A stretch of DNA of 64,000 nt, taken from the NCBI RefSeq assembly GCF_030546645.1, contig NZ_JAUOTO010000002.1:1054001-1118000 (forward strand), in the 5' to 3' direction. This DNA is from Flavitalea plasmicola. GTDB taxonomy: Bacteria; Bacteroidota; Bacteroidia; Chitinophagales; Chitinophagaceae. Position 1 is the first letter of the stretch. The number at the start of each line of letters is the position of its first letter. The translations under genes and the position numbers were made by a program. The notes under the pieces are model-generated. The model ran no database searches. It had not been told where the DNA came from and worked only from the letters and a program-made list of their open reading frames with translations. Shown piece by piece: positions 33,656 to 43,094 of the stretch.

Positions 33656-33938
33656 GCCGTATGCTTAATACTATTTCAATCAGAGTAATAGCATGCAGCG
33701 CCCTGTAAATGCCGGCAGTTTTCGATAATTGATGAACTAGGGCTAATGTCGAAAGATGTAATGAAGCTCAGGGGCGGATTAATACGGATTGTGGGATTGT
33801 TCAACCTCAATTGCAAACAGGCAGGGCGCTAATTGCTTTTGATAGTCCAAGGTAGCCCCGTTGTATGGAAGGAGCCAAACAAAGCGGCTCGTTTGTTCAT
33901 AAATTAAAACTTTGGAACAGGTAGCAATAAGTAAATGT

Positions 33939-36900
33939 CTATATTTTTCGCAAATAACTATTCATGATCTCCTCTATCTCCTTCAGCCGAAATGGCTTGG
34001 ATATGAAGTCGTTCATTCCAACTTCCATACACCGCTCTTTATCCTCTTCCATGGCGTCAGCTGTCAGGGCAATTACAGGAATACTACAATATGGCTGGGG
34101 TAAAAGACGGATGTTCTTCGTCGCCGTATACCCATCCATCACCGGCATATTGACATCCATGAAGATCATTTCAGGATCGTACAGCTTCAGCATGGCAATA
34201 GCCTCCTCTCCATTGTTGGCCCTGATCACCTCGAGTCCCATATTACCCAGCACTTCGGAAATGAGTAACATATTCATCGGGTTGTCCTCCGCCACCAGTA
34301 TCTTGCTTTTTTGAAATACTTTGCCGGTGGTCGGCATATTGACAAACTGGTCCTTATTCAAATTCACTCTTCCAAAATGCTGGGACAACAGGGTCATCAG
34401 ATCGCCCAACTTTACGGGTTTGGAAAGGAATTTATTGATGCCGATGATTTCCGCCTTCTGCTGGAAAACGGTCCTTTCCAGGGACGAGAGCATAAGCACG
34501 AAAGGCTGGGCATGCCCTCCGATCAATTGGTCGATCTTCCGCGCCAATGTAATACCGTCCATTTCGGGCATCTGGTTGTCAGTGATAATAAGATCAAAGG
34601 GTCGGCTGTCCTTAATGGACTTCTCAATAACCTGCAATGCTTCTGCCCCACTATGACAACTTTTACAGGGGATCTCCAGGTAGCCGAATATCCCCTCCAT
34701 CAGCTTACAATTGGTCACATTGTCATCTATTACCAATACATTTCGCAACGATCCTTTTGCAGGAAATTCAATGCGGGGATGCTCATCGGCGATCTCCAGG
34801 GTAAGCCTAAGCGTAAAGATGCTGCCCTTGCCATATTCGCTCTCTGCCTTCAGCGTTCCACCCATTAATTCCGCCAGGCTTTTCGAAATAGTAAGCCCCA
34901 GCCCGGAACCACCAAATTTCCGGGTGGTGGATGAGTCGGCCTGGGTAAAGCTTTCAAATATTGCATCTATTTTTTCAGGGGCGATGCCAATCCCAGTGTC
35001 CCGTACCGACATGGCAATATCCATACATTTCCGGTGGTTCTTTTCATAAACAGCAGCTTCCTGCTCCACCGTTACGAAGACTTCCCCTTCAGCGGTGAAT
35101 TTAATAGCATTGCCGATGAGGTTGACCAATATCTGCCTTATCCGCACCTGGTCACCGAAGAATTGGCAAGGCAGGCGGGGATCAATATTGCACACCAGCT
35201 CCAGGTTTTTCTCCTGGGCTTTAATAGACAGGATATCGATGGTGTCTTCTATCAGTTCATCGAGCTTAAAGGTAGTATTGTCTATGATGAGCTTTCCAGC
35301 CTCAAGCTTGGAGAAATCGAGTATGTCATTGATGATGGTCAACAGGTTATACGCGGACTTATTTACATTCTGCAGATATTCCCTTTGTACCTTTTTAAGA
35401 TCGCTTGTTAATACAAGCTCCGTAAACCCGATGATCCCGTTCATGGGAGTGCGTAATTCGTGGCTCATATTGGCCATAAATTCGCTTTTAGCGATGCTGG
35501 CGGCCTCTGCATTGTTCCTTTGCTTCTCTATCCTGATACGATCGATGGCCGAGCCTAATGTGCCGGAAAAAGACTCGAGCACAGACAGTTCGGCAAGGGT
35601 CCACTCGCGTTCTGTCTTGCAGTCCTGGATACAAACAAACCCCCATAATTTATCCGCCGCAAATACAGGAATAATGGTTACGGATTTCACCTCCCTTCCT
35701 GCCAGCCATTCTTTTGCATAATGATCTTTCAAATCAGATACGACGCTGTAGAAAACTTTATTCTTCAGCAACGTTTGTTCTATATCAGTCATCGAATGAA
35801 AAGGCAGCTCCTGAAATGCCGGAGAATGAAATTCCACTTCATTGGTGAGATTATTCCAGCCGGCCAGCTGGCTGCTGTAAATACTATTCTTAAGGCTATC
35901 TGAATAATTACAATAGGTCTCCACCCGATCGACTCCCATTTGCAAACCCAATAATTTGATGGCGTTGCCAATAGCAGTTTCAAAATCATTGTTACTAATG
36001 AGCTCGTGGGTCGCCGAACCAACTGCCTGCAGAAGCCGCTCTTTCTTGTTAAGATCGGCTGAGCTTTGCAGCAGCTCCATTTCGCTGGTCCTCAGATTAT
36101 CCCGCATGGAAATAAGAGCCTTGCCCAAAGTATCCTCATCACCGAGCGGCCGAAAGGGTATATTAAAGTTTCTCATCCCCACTTCATGCGCGAAAGTTGC
36201 CGTCCCCATCAGTTTCTCGGATAGATTATTGACACTGCGGACCATTTCTCCCATCTCATCTCTGCTGGTTACATCTTCAATTTTCCGGGTAATTCCCTTG
36301 CCAAGGTCATTTATGATGATCTTCAGTTTATTGATAGGCCGGATGATCACCCTGGCCAGATACATGGAAAGGAAGATCCCGGCAAAAATGATGGCAATGG
36401 ATTTTGCAAGAATGATATTCGTCAGCAGCCAGGAAGAACGCTCTACTCTGCTGTTAACCTGATTTCTTATTTCCTGCTCATAGGAGTAAATATTGCTTAA
36501 AGCGTTCATCAAGGCAGTGGTCCTTGGAAGGACTTCCTCTTCAATTTTTCGTTCCGCCTCCAGTTTGGTCACGGGATCGTCATAATCCGAAAACTCTTTT
36601 AACGAGATCATGATGCCCTTCTCGATATCCAGTAGCTGGTCGAATCCCGCATACACCCTGTTCAAGCTGTCAACCCAGTTTTTGTTTGTCCATTGCCTGG
36701 CATAACCATTCATCCTTTTCTTTAATTCTCCATAGTCAGAATTGTGGATCATTTTCAGCAGCTCCTTATCCTCCTGCTTATATCTCAAAAACACCCAATT
36801 GGTAGCATACATTTTTGATTCAAGCATCATTTTCTTAAAATCATCCATAGCCTGAAGAGAGGGATCAATTACTTTGGAAAGGATAGCAGATGACTTTTTA

Positions 36901-37007
36901 TTGCTGTTTATGATAGCAATGGTGATGGCGCCATTAATTACGAATAAGGATACCAGGAGAAAAAAGCTCCAGTATATTCTTTTCCTGATGGTGATATTCG
37001 TTTTCAT
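33939..37007 (-). CDS. Hybrid sensor histidine kinase with two receiver domains
   Basis: A 1022-residue inner-membrane kinase. Order: TM1 (about 12-33), a helical periplasmic sensor with many charged residues (about 35-195), TM2 (about 200-222), HAMP (RVIIRPINKLKIIINDLGKG), a GAF domain (about 330-490), HisKA with the phospho-acceptor His in MANMSHELRTPMNG, HATPase_c with N, G1 and G2 boxes (LVNLIGNAIKFTAEG, DTGIGIAP, FGGSGLGLTISK), then two receivers with phospho-acceptor Asp in LIITDNQMPEMDG and MIFMDVNMPVMDG. There is no HPt or output domain, so the signal passes to a separate partner. It follows the YfiR-like gene by 33 bases and probably forms one signalling unit with it. Confidence 0.93.
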   Translation of the reverse strand: MKTNITIRKRIYWSFFLLVSLFVINGAITIAIINSNKKSSAILSKVIDPSLQAMDDFKKMMLESKMYATNWVFLRYKQEDKELLKMIHNSDYGELKKRMNGYARQWTNKNWVDSLNRVYAGFDQLLDIEKGIMISLKEFSDYDDPVTKLEAERKIEEEVLPRTTALMNALSNIYSYEQEIRNQVNSRVERSSWLLTNIILAKSIAIIFAGIFLSMYLARVIIRPINKLKIIINDLGKGITRKIEDVTSRDEMGEMVRSVNNLSEKLMGTATFAHEVGMRNFNIPFRPLGDEDTLGKALISMRDNLRTSEMELLQSSADLNKKERLLQAVGSATHELISNNDFETAIGNAIKLLGLQMGVDRVETYCNYSDSLKNSIYSSQLAGWNNLTNEVEFHSPAFQELPFHSMTDIEQTLLKNKVFYSVVSDLKDHYAKEWLAGREVKSVTIIPVFAADKLWGFVCIQDCKTEREWTLAELSVLESFSGTLGSAIDRIRIEKQRNNAEAASIAKSEFMANMSHELRTPMNGIIGFTELVLTSDLKKVQREYLQNVNKSAYNLLTIINDILDFSKLEAGKLIIDNTTFKLDELIEDTIDILSIKAQEKNLELVCNIDPRLPCQFFGDQVRIRQILVNLIGNAIKFTAEGEVFVTVEQEAAVYEKNHRKCMDIAMSVRDTGIGIAPEKIDAIFESFTQADSSTTRKFGGSGLGLTISKSLAELMGGTLKAESEYGKGSIFTLRLTLEIADEHPRIEFPAKGSLRNVLVIDDNVTNCKLMEGIFGYLEIPCKSCHSGAEALQVIEKSIKDSRPFDLIITDNQMPEMDGITLARKIDQLIGGHAQPFVLMLSSLERTVFQQKAEIIGINKFLSKPVKLGDLMTLLSQHFGRVNLNKDQFVNMPTTGKVFQKSKILVAEDNPMNMLLISEVLGNMGLEVIRANNGEEAIAMLKLYDPEMIFMDVNMPVMDGYTATKNIRLLPQPYCSIPVIALTADAMEEDKERCMEVGMNDFISKPFRLKEIEEIMNSYLRKI

Positions 37008-37040
37008 GGCATTCTATGGTCTTCGCATGAGGTATGCATT

Positions 37041-37619
37041 CTATTTTATGATTATTCCCAATTCAAGGAGTTCCGATGCGATACGCAAATTCCTTTGTTC
37101 AACATTGCCCTTATTAATCTCCAGTTTAAGGCGCTCGTCCACGGTAATAAAATTGATACACGACCCCTTACGGGCAAGGCCGTCGGATTCCGAAATAATT
37201 AAGATCGCGGTCCCTGCAGTAAGGGCCGCAATTCTTTTTATGCTGGCACTCTCTTCATCGCTGATAAAAAGCATATGACAGCTATATGCATTCGCCGAAG
37301 GAGACATCTTAACGACCACTATTTTCTGGCTACCGACCGTTTTACTGACGCTTAAGCTTTTTAGTTCATCATACAGTGGCGAATCCCCGACTATCCCAAT
37401 AATAAAATCCCCTGATTTTTTATCAGCAGGCCAGTCAATATATTTTGTGAACCGGTAAATAATATTGGCATGTACCTTGTAGTCCGTCTCGTGTTGCGCT
37501 TTTATACTGGTAAGCGACATTAGCGACAGGGCTGCCAAACAGAGTAACTTAGATCCACTCTTATTGAACGATGGTGTTCTAAAGTTATTCCTTACAGCTG
37601 GTAGTGTTGTTTCACGCAT
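37041..37619 (-). CDS. YfiR-like (DUF4154) periplasmic protein
   Basis: A 192-residue exported protein, starting at the ATG at 37619 (the frame extends 10 codons further to 37649). The signal hydrophobic core is LLCLAALSLMSLTSIKA. The mature part carries the family's HANIIYRFTKYIDWPADKKSG, IGIVGDSPLYDELK, CHMLFISDEES, and INFITVDERLKLEINKGNVE. Proteins of this family include YfiR of Pseudomonas, a periplasmic repressor of the diguanylate cyclase YfiN. In Bacteroidota they are often encoded before sensor kinases, as here, so it is probably the periplasmic ligand-binding input of the hybrid kinase. Confidence 0.85.
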   Translation of the reverse strand: MRETTLPAVRNNFRTPSFNKSGSKLLCLAALSLMSLTSIKAQHETDYKVHANIIYRFTKYIDWPADKKSGDFIIGIVGDSPLYDELKSLSVSKTVGSQKIVVVKMSPSANAYSCHMLFISDEESASIKRIAALTAGTAILIISESDGLARKGSCINFITVDERLKLEINKGNVEQRNLRIASELLELGIIIK

Positions 37620-37824
37620 AACCTTTTTCCTGATTGAACGGGAATGCAACGCTTAGGAAAAGTTTCTCGGGCCTGTTACATCAAGAACGTAAAAGCTAGT
37701 GATACAACCTCATGGAATTGAAAATTTACAGGAGTAATTTGAAAAATAAGTGTTTCCCTTAGCGTTACTAAGTAATTTAGGTCCAAAAGCATCAACATCC
37801 CGTGTAAGGTCTACGTTCACCCGC

Positions 37825-38136
37825 CTATTGCCTTCGGAAGAGCGGCTCCCGTTGGGTAGCCTTGATCTGAAAATCTATTTTCTTATTTTTTCTCGCCGGC
37901 AGTCCAAGCTGGACAGAGTCCCGTTTGCCTGACCTCATATACATCAGGCTCCGGGAGGTATCAGTGTCCCCGAAAGACGCCTTTTTTGTAAAGTAAGCCG
38001 GGTGAGCCGCCCGGCCCGGGCCAGCTTTCTTAAATTCTAATTTTTGAGGGATGGCCGTATCCCGCCGGGGCGTCTGTGCCCAAAGTCCTTGGGTGAGAAA
38101 GGCGCAGCAAAACACCAGAAGTAATGACTTGGCCAT
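37825..38136 (-). CDS. Small exported protein, unknown function
   Basis: A 103-residue protein starting at the ATG at 38136 (MAKSLLLVFCCAFLTQGLWA, cleavage near WAQ). The upstream 17 codons in the frame are unlikely to be used. The mature part is highly basic and rich in Lys, Arg, Pro and Thr (DTAIPQKLEFKKAGPGRAAH) with no recognised domain. It is single and is divergent from the DUF3445-like gene with a 91-base gap. Function not known; it may be a periplasmic low-complexity protein. Confidence 0.5.
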   Translation of the reverse strand: MAKSLLLVFCCAFLTQGLWAQTPRRDTAIPQKLEFKKAGPGRAAHPAYFTKKASFGDTDTSRSLMYMRSGKRDSVQLGLPARKNKKIDFQIKATQREPLFRRQ

Positions 38137-38227
38137 AAAAAAGGTCTTTTGTCTCTTAAAGTTACGCCGCAGGCAAGAAAACTTCATTTTTTCCGCGGAG
38201 TAATTTTTTGTATATTATCCCATCTAT

Positions 38228-39106
38228 ATGAAGTACTTACCTTTTCTTGACGGGCAATATTCCACCGCACCCGGTTTTGTTTCAATGTCCAATGCCAATC
38301 CTGCTGACCAGGCCGTCTTCCAGCTGGATTATCAATATCATACCTATCTTAACAATAAATTTGAGTGCCGTAAAGAGTCCATCGGCAAATATTACCTGGA
38401 AAAGGACCTCTATCCTGGTACACTTACAGCCGTGAATAAGCTGCTGGCCGGACAGCTCGTGAAAGAGTACTCAGCGGATTTTGTATTGACTGAGCAGAAA
38501 GGGCATTTTATCTTTCATAATAAGATTACAGGCGGAACCCTGGAATGGAAGAATGACTGGATGGCCATTGAGCACAGGTCCTATATTTCCCTTTTTGACG
38601 CATTAGCCAGCCAGGTACAGGAAGATATTGCGATATGTCAGGTTGAAAATGAAAGAGACTGGCTCGCCGCCATTCACCTGTCGGCGCCGAACCACTGGTC
38701 GGCTGCGGAAAAGATCGGAAAGCCTTTCGCCGCCCTGCATTTGGTTCTTCCCGCCATGGAGAAAGGCCCGTTCATCAGATTTGCCTGGGATATATCGACA
38801 GACGAACGCCTGAACCATCATCCCATGCCGCCTCCGGGTGCCCTCCTCACCGATTGGCAGAGCAGGAGCGTCGAAGATAATAATAGCAAAATATATCTGC
38901 GTGTGGAACGTCAGGTCATTGTCGGTATCCTTTCCTGTAATGCATTTATGTATACTATCCGCACTTATTTCTATGACATCGACGAATTACAGGCCGACGA
39001 TAAGATGGCTTTGCTGAAGGCAGTAGAAAGCATGGCGCCGCCCTTCTCCGGATATAAAGGACAGGACAACAAAACAGGTGTCCTGAAAAGAAGGTTGCAG
39101 CTATGA
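38228..39106 (+). CDS. DUF3445 / haem-dependent oxidative N-demethylase alpha-like protein
   Basis: A 292-residue soluble protein. It matches the DUF3445 layout: an N-terminal MKYLPFLDGQYSTAPGFVSM, DLYPGTLTAVNKLLAGQLVK, a central HLSAPNHWSAAEKIGKPFAA, and the C-terminal RVERQVIVGILSCNAFMYTI followed by RTYFYDIDEL. Members of DUF3445 include the alpha subunit of a haem-dependent oxidative N-demethylase. The beta and gamma subunits of such an enzyme are not adjacent here, so this could be a stand-alone relative. Real gene with good confidence; the reaction is uncertain. Confidence 0.7.
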   Translation: MKYLPFLDGQYSTAPGFVSMSNANPADQAVFQLDYQYHTYLNNKFECRKESIGKYYLEKDLYPGTLTAVNKLLAGQLVKEYSADFVLTEQKGHFIFHNKITGGTLEWKNDWMAIEHRSYISLFDALASQVQEDIAICQVENERDWLAAIHLSAPNHWSAAEKIGKPFAALHLVLPAMEKGPFIRFAWDISTDERLNHHPMPPPGALLTDWQSRSVEDNNSKIYLRVERQVIVGILSCNAFMYTIRTYFYDIDELQADDKMALLKAVESMAPPFSGYKGQDNKTGVLKRRLQL

Positions 39107-39129
39107 TCGAAAACCGTTTAGGCACCCGC

Positions 39130-39174
39130 GTCAACCGCTCAACCATTCCTGTCAACTGCTAAATACAGTCAACC
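39130..39174. promoter_or_regulatory. Cluster of GTCAAC repeats before the LytTR kinase operon
   Basis: Four near-identical heptamers, [GC]TCAAC[CT], start at 39130, 39138, 39151 and 39168. On the minus strand they read GGTTGAC, which resembles the GTT-centred half-sites bound by LytTR domains. They lie 85-129 bases upstream of the propeller kinase. The spacings (8, 13, 17) are irregular, unlike the 21-22 base period of classical LytTR sites, so the assignment is tentative. Confidence 0.35.
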
Positions 39175-39258
39175 TGGAAGGGCTTCCCCCCTAATTTTCC
39201 ATCCAGGATCACCATATGTATGATCCTGAAAAGTTAAAAAATTACAGTAATTTTAAAA

Positions 39259-42200
39259 ATGCGGTATTGGTGCTGGCTCATACTATTATTGCCCTATACA
39301 AAGGCCCGGGCGCAAGTCCAGACCACCAATGCCAAACCACTCGCCGTCAAATACAATTTCCGCAACATTGACAATAACAATGGACTGAACAGCAACGATG
39401 TCTATTCGCTTACCCAGGACAGGAAGGGATATATCTGGATCGGAACGGAAAAGGGTTTACAGCGTTACGACGGTTTAAGGTTCATGGATTGTTTTAATCC
39501 CGACGCCAAACCCGGCTCACAAAGCGTCTACTATGTTTACCCGGATAACGCCCGCGGCGGGATCTTTTACGAACAGCCCGACCAACGCCCCCGGCAATGG
39601 AGCTTTTTGACCAATACATCGACGGAGCTGGCACCGGAAGAGCTGATGTCCACCGCCGCCGGCGCCACGTATCGTGGCTGGAATAATAAGAGCTGGACCA
39701 TCTGGGAATACTGGACAGACAGCAGCTCACAGAAAGGCGACCAAAAAGGGCTTGCGCTCCTGAAAGAACCCGGTAATGACCGGTACCACCGGGCCGTTTT
39801 TATAAAAGACGAACAACGCCGGCAGACATGGATCAGGGATTCCACCTATGGATTGCTATTGTTGAACGACCGCGACAAAACGGTCTCTTCGCCGCAGTTC
39901 AACCCTGGCAATGACCCTTTGCTGGCCGCCGTGAAGACGATCGCTGCCAACTTCCACAAGATCGTTGCGGACGGTCGCGGCAATATCTGGCTGTTGAACT
40001 GGTCCGACTCCTTTTACCGCTTTGACCGTCACACGCAAAAATTATCCGCCTACTCGCTGGCTTCCATCCTGGAGCAGCAGGGAAACCAGGCTGCGCTGCC
40101 CTGCTGGGTGTCCGACGTCCTCATGGATGACCACGGGGTATTGTGGCTGGCTACCGCCAAAGCCGGCCTCCTGTCATACGATTTTGAGACCAACAGCTTC
40201 CGGTACCTTCTACGGCAGCCCGGCAACAACCTGGCCTTGCAATATAACCACCAGATAAATGCCATCTTCCAGGACAGGGAAGAGAATATCTGGCTCGGCA
40301 CGGATAAAGGCATCTGCATTTTCAATCCCTATCGGATGTACTTCAGCACACTCAGCTGCCAGGATCCTGCTAAACCTTCCATGGCGATCAACCAGATCAG
40401 CGCGGCGACGCTCACCTCTACAAAAGACCTGTGGACAGGCAGCTGGGGAGGAGGTATCAACGTCTACGACGAGGCCTTCCGTCTTAAAAAACACTTTTTC
40501 TTCAACAGGGAATATGACAAAAATATGGTCTGGAGTTTCGTCGAGCAGGAAAACAGGGTCATCTGGGCCGGCTGCCAGCACGGCTTCCTGCATATCATCG
40601 ATTCCGCCGGCCGGCTCGTTAAAACCATTCGTCCGCCCGAGACAGAAGCCCGCACTATAAAGTGCATGGTCAGGGATAAGGACGGCAACACCCTGCTCGG
40701 CCTGCACAATGGCAAGATCATTGTTTTCAGCCGGCAGCAGTCCGGATTTATCCCCTACAATGACAGGGGCCAGCCCTCCTCCGTGACCCTCTCCTCCATC
40801 GAAAGCCTCTTTGTGGACGACCACGGCACCTGTTGGGCCGGCACCTGGAATGGACTTGGTGAATACGACATCCAAAAAAGATGTTTTATCGCCGTTCATC
40901 ACCCCTATGCCGGCAGCAACGTCCGATGCTGGGGCATCAATCGCTACAACGACTCGGTGCTGATCGTCTCCACGGAGAATTATGGCCTTTACTTTTTCAA
41001 CCGGCGGACAAAGATCTTCAGCAAAGTTCCCGTCAACGAAGAGCGGCCCCATTGGTCTGCCTATGCCGTCGAGACGGATGCCCAGGGCAAAATATGGTTC
41101 AGCACGGATTATTCCATCGGAAATTACGATCCCGTAAGCAAAAAAGCATTCGTCTGCCAGCCGGAAAAAGGCCTGATCAATACCTCGTTCAGCGGCTGCA
41201 ATTTTTTACATTCAACCACTGGAAAATGGATCACCTGGACCAACTCGGAGATTGTCGCCTTTCTTCCCGAAGAGATCAATGCCGTCCGGAAAAGGGCCAT
41301 GCCCGTCACCATCACTGGCTTCAAAGTCTTCTCCAATCCCCTGTTCACTGATTCCCTGACCACCCGGCAAATGCCTGTTCAACTGTCCTATAAGGAGAAT
41401 TTCATCGGAATAGAATTTTCCAATCTCCAATTCTCAGATATCGAACGGACCAAATACTACTATCGGCTGGAAGGCGTCGACCGGGACTGGGTATACGGTG
41501 GAACACGCGGTTATGCCAGCTATACCAATCTGCCGCCGGGCAGTTATACCTTTCTCGCAAGAACGGAGAACGGCGATAACATCCGGGATACCGCCATCCT
41601 GTCTATCCGGATCGCGGCCCCGTTTTGGGCCACGGTGTGGTTCCGGGTACTCGTGGCAGCGGCCGCCACATTCCTGATCTTTTTCCTGTTCCGGTGGTAT
41701 AACCGCGGTCTGCGCCAGGAAGCCCGTATGAAGCAACAGATCGCCACCACAGAGATGATGGCCCTGCGGGCGCAGATGAACCCTCATTTCATTTTCAACT
41801 GTATCAACAGCATCGACGCCCTCATCCAGAGCAATGACAAATATCTAGCAACCGTCTATCTTAATAAATTTGCCCGGCTGATCCGCAATATCCTGGACAG
41901 CTCCAAACAACACACGATAAGCCTTACCCGTGATCTGGAAACTCTGCAACTGTACATCGATCTCGAACTTTTCCGCAACGAGAACAGGTTTACGGCCGAG
42001 ATCCGGGTCGATGACAGCCTGCTGGAGGAAGACTACCGCGTCCCTCCATTGATCGTACAGCCTTATGTAGAGAATGCGATCCTCCATGGGCTGCGCCACA
42101 GGGAAGGAACCAGCGGCAGACTGATCATCAGCATCAGCAAAATAAACGAACACCTTATCTTCCTGGTCGAGGACAATGGCGTAGGACGTTCCGCCGCCAT

Positions 42201-42357
42201 AAGCACTTCCCAACATCGTTCCTATGGAATGGAGATGAGCCGCGACAGAGTAAACCTTTTCAACCGGGAAGAGCATATTCCCGTTGTCATAACAGACCTG
42301 GTACAGGAAGGCCAGCCAGCCGGCACCCGCGTCCAGGTCTCATTAAAAATAAGTTGA
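39259..42357 (+). CDS. Propeller-type sensor histidine kinase (LytS-like transmitter)
   Basis: A 1032-residue protein. After a signal/anchor (MRYWCWLILLLPYTKARAQ) come seven-bladed propeller repeats of the two-component regulator type (DVYSLTQDRKGYIWIGTEKG, LMDDHGVLWLATAKAG, IFQDREENIWLGTDKG, LFVDDHGTCWAGTWNG), about residues 30-680. A Y_Y_Y domain follows (YRLEGVDRDWVYGGTRGY ... NLPPGSYTFLARTENGD, about 720-780), then a TM helix (VWFRVLVAAAATFLIFFLF). The cytoplasmic transmitter is the LytS/His_kinase type with the His in MNPHFIFNCINSIDAL and HATPase motifs VQPYVENAILHGL and EDNGVG. The stop overlaps the start of the LytTR response regulator by four bases, so they form a matched pair. Confidence 0.93.
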   Translation: MRYWCWLILLLPYTKARAQVQTTNAKPLAVKYNFRNIDNNNGLNSNDVYSLTQDRKGYIWIGTEKGLQRYDGLRFMDCFNPDAKPGSQSVYYVYPDNARGGIFYEQPDQRPRQWSFLTNTSTELAPEELMSTAAGATYRGWNNKSWTIWEYWTDSSSQKGDQKGLALLKEPGNDRYHRAVFIKDEQRRQTWIRDSTYGLLLLNDRDKTVSSPQFNPGNDPLLAAVKTIAANFHKIVADGRGNIWLLNWSDSFYRFDRHTQKLSAYSLASILEQQGNQAALPCWVSDVLMDDHGVLWLATAKAGLLSYDFETNSFRYLLRQPGNNLALQYNHQINAIFQDREENIWLGTDKGICIFNPYRMYFSTLSCQDPAKPSMAINQISAATLTSTKDLWTGSWGGGINVYDEAFRLKKHFFFNREYDKNMVWSFVEQENRVIWAGCQHGFLHIIDSAGRLVKTIRPPETEARTIKCMVRDKDGNTLLGLHNGKIIVFSRQQSGFIPYNDRGQPSSVTLSSIESLFVDDHGTCWAGTWNGLGEYDIQKRCFIAVHHPYAGSNVRCWGINRYNDSVLIVSTENYGLYFFNRRTKIFSKVPVNEERPHWSAYAVETDAQGKIWFSTDYSIGNYDPVSKKAFVCQPEKGLINTSFSGCNFLHSTTGKWITWTNSEIVAFLPEEINAVRKRAMPVTITGFKVFSNPLFTDSLTTRQMPVQLSYKENFIGIEFSNLQFSDIERTKYYYRLEGVDRDWVYGGTRGYASYTNLPPGSYTFLARTENGDNIRDTAILSIRIAAPFWATVWFRVLVAAAATFLIFFLFRWYNRGLRQEARMKQQIATTEMMALRAQMNPHFIFNCINSIDALIQSNDKYLATVYLNKFARLIRNILDSSKQHTISLTRDLETLQLYIDLELFRNENRFTAEIRVDDSLLEEDYRVPPLIVQPYVENAILHGLRHREGTSGRLIISISKINEHLIFLVEDNGVGRSAAISTSQHRSYGMEMSRDRVNLFNREEHIPVVITDLVQEGQPAGTRVQVSLKIS

Positions 42358-43094
42358 TGATCACTGCAATTATCATAGACGACGAACCCAAAGGGCGTCT
42401 CGCGCTCCGGCAAAAATTAATGGACTACTGCCCGGATGTAACCGTGGCAGGCGAGGCGGGCGACGGGGAAGAAGGGCTGCGGCTCATCGAGGACCTCCAG
42501 CCCAACATTGTTTTCCTCGATATCGAGATGCCCCGGATCAGCGGGTTCGACATGCTGCTCCGCGTCCGCCAGCAGAACTTTCACCTCATCTTCTCCACCG
42601 CTTATGATCATTATGCGATCAAGGCGATCCGGTTCGCCGCCTTCGACTACCTTTTAAAACCCGTGGACATTGAGGAATTAAAGGCCGTCATCCAACGGAT
42701 AAAAAACAACCCGCAACAAGGCAGCACTGCTACGAAGATCGAAGCGCTCGCCCACAACCTGAAACATACCCTGAACAAAATAGCCATTTCCACCATCGAT
42801 GGCCTCCTTTTCTTTGACATCGGCGACATTATTCACATCGAAGCTCACAGCAATTATACCGTCTTCAGCTTCGTCAACCGCCCCAAACTCACCGTCAGCA
42901 AAACCCTCAAGGAATTTGAAGACCTGCTGCCCCCCCAGCTGTTCTTCCGGCCACACCACTCCCACCTGATCAACCTCCATTTCATCAAGCGCTACATAAA
43001 AGGCGACGGCGGCACCATTGAAATGCAAAACGGCGAGCTCGTGGATGTTTCGCGCAGGAAAAAAGAGGAGTTCCTGAAATTGATAGGATTATAA
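42354..43094 (+). CDS. LytTR-family response regulator
   Basis: A 246-residue regulator. The receiver domain (about 1-120) has the acidic pair IIDDEP, the phospho-acceptor Asp in IVFLDIEMPRISGFD (about 55), Thr/Ser in LIFSTAYDHYA and Lys in FDYLLKPVDIEE. A linker leads to the LytTR DNA-binding domain (about 145-246): GLLFFDIGDIIHIEAHSNYT, KTLKEFEDLLPP, FFRPHHSHLINLHFIKRY and GELVDVSRRKKEEFL. Its ATG overlaps the kinase stop (ATGA). Its targets may include the repeats upstream of the kinase gene. Its 3' end overlaps the convergent permease by six bases. Confidence 0.95.
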   Translation: MMITAIIIDDEPKGRLALRQKLMDYCPDVTVAGEAGDGEEGLRLIEDLQPNIVFLDIEMPRISGFDMLLRVRQQNFHLIFSTAYDHYAIKAIRFAAFDYLLKPVDIEELKAVIQRIKNNPQQGSTATKIEALAHNLKHTLNKIAISTIDGLLFFDIGDIIHIEAHSNYTVFSFVNRPKLTVSKTLKEFEDLLPPQLFFRPHHSHLINLHFIKRYIKGDGGTIEMQNGELVDVSRRKKEEFLKLIGL

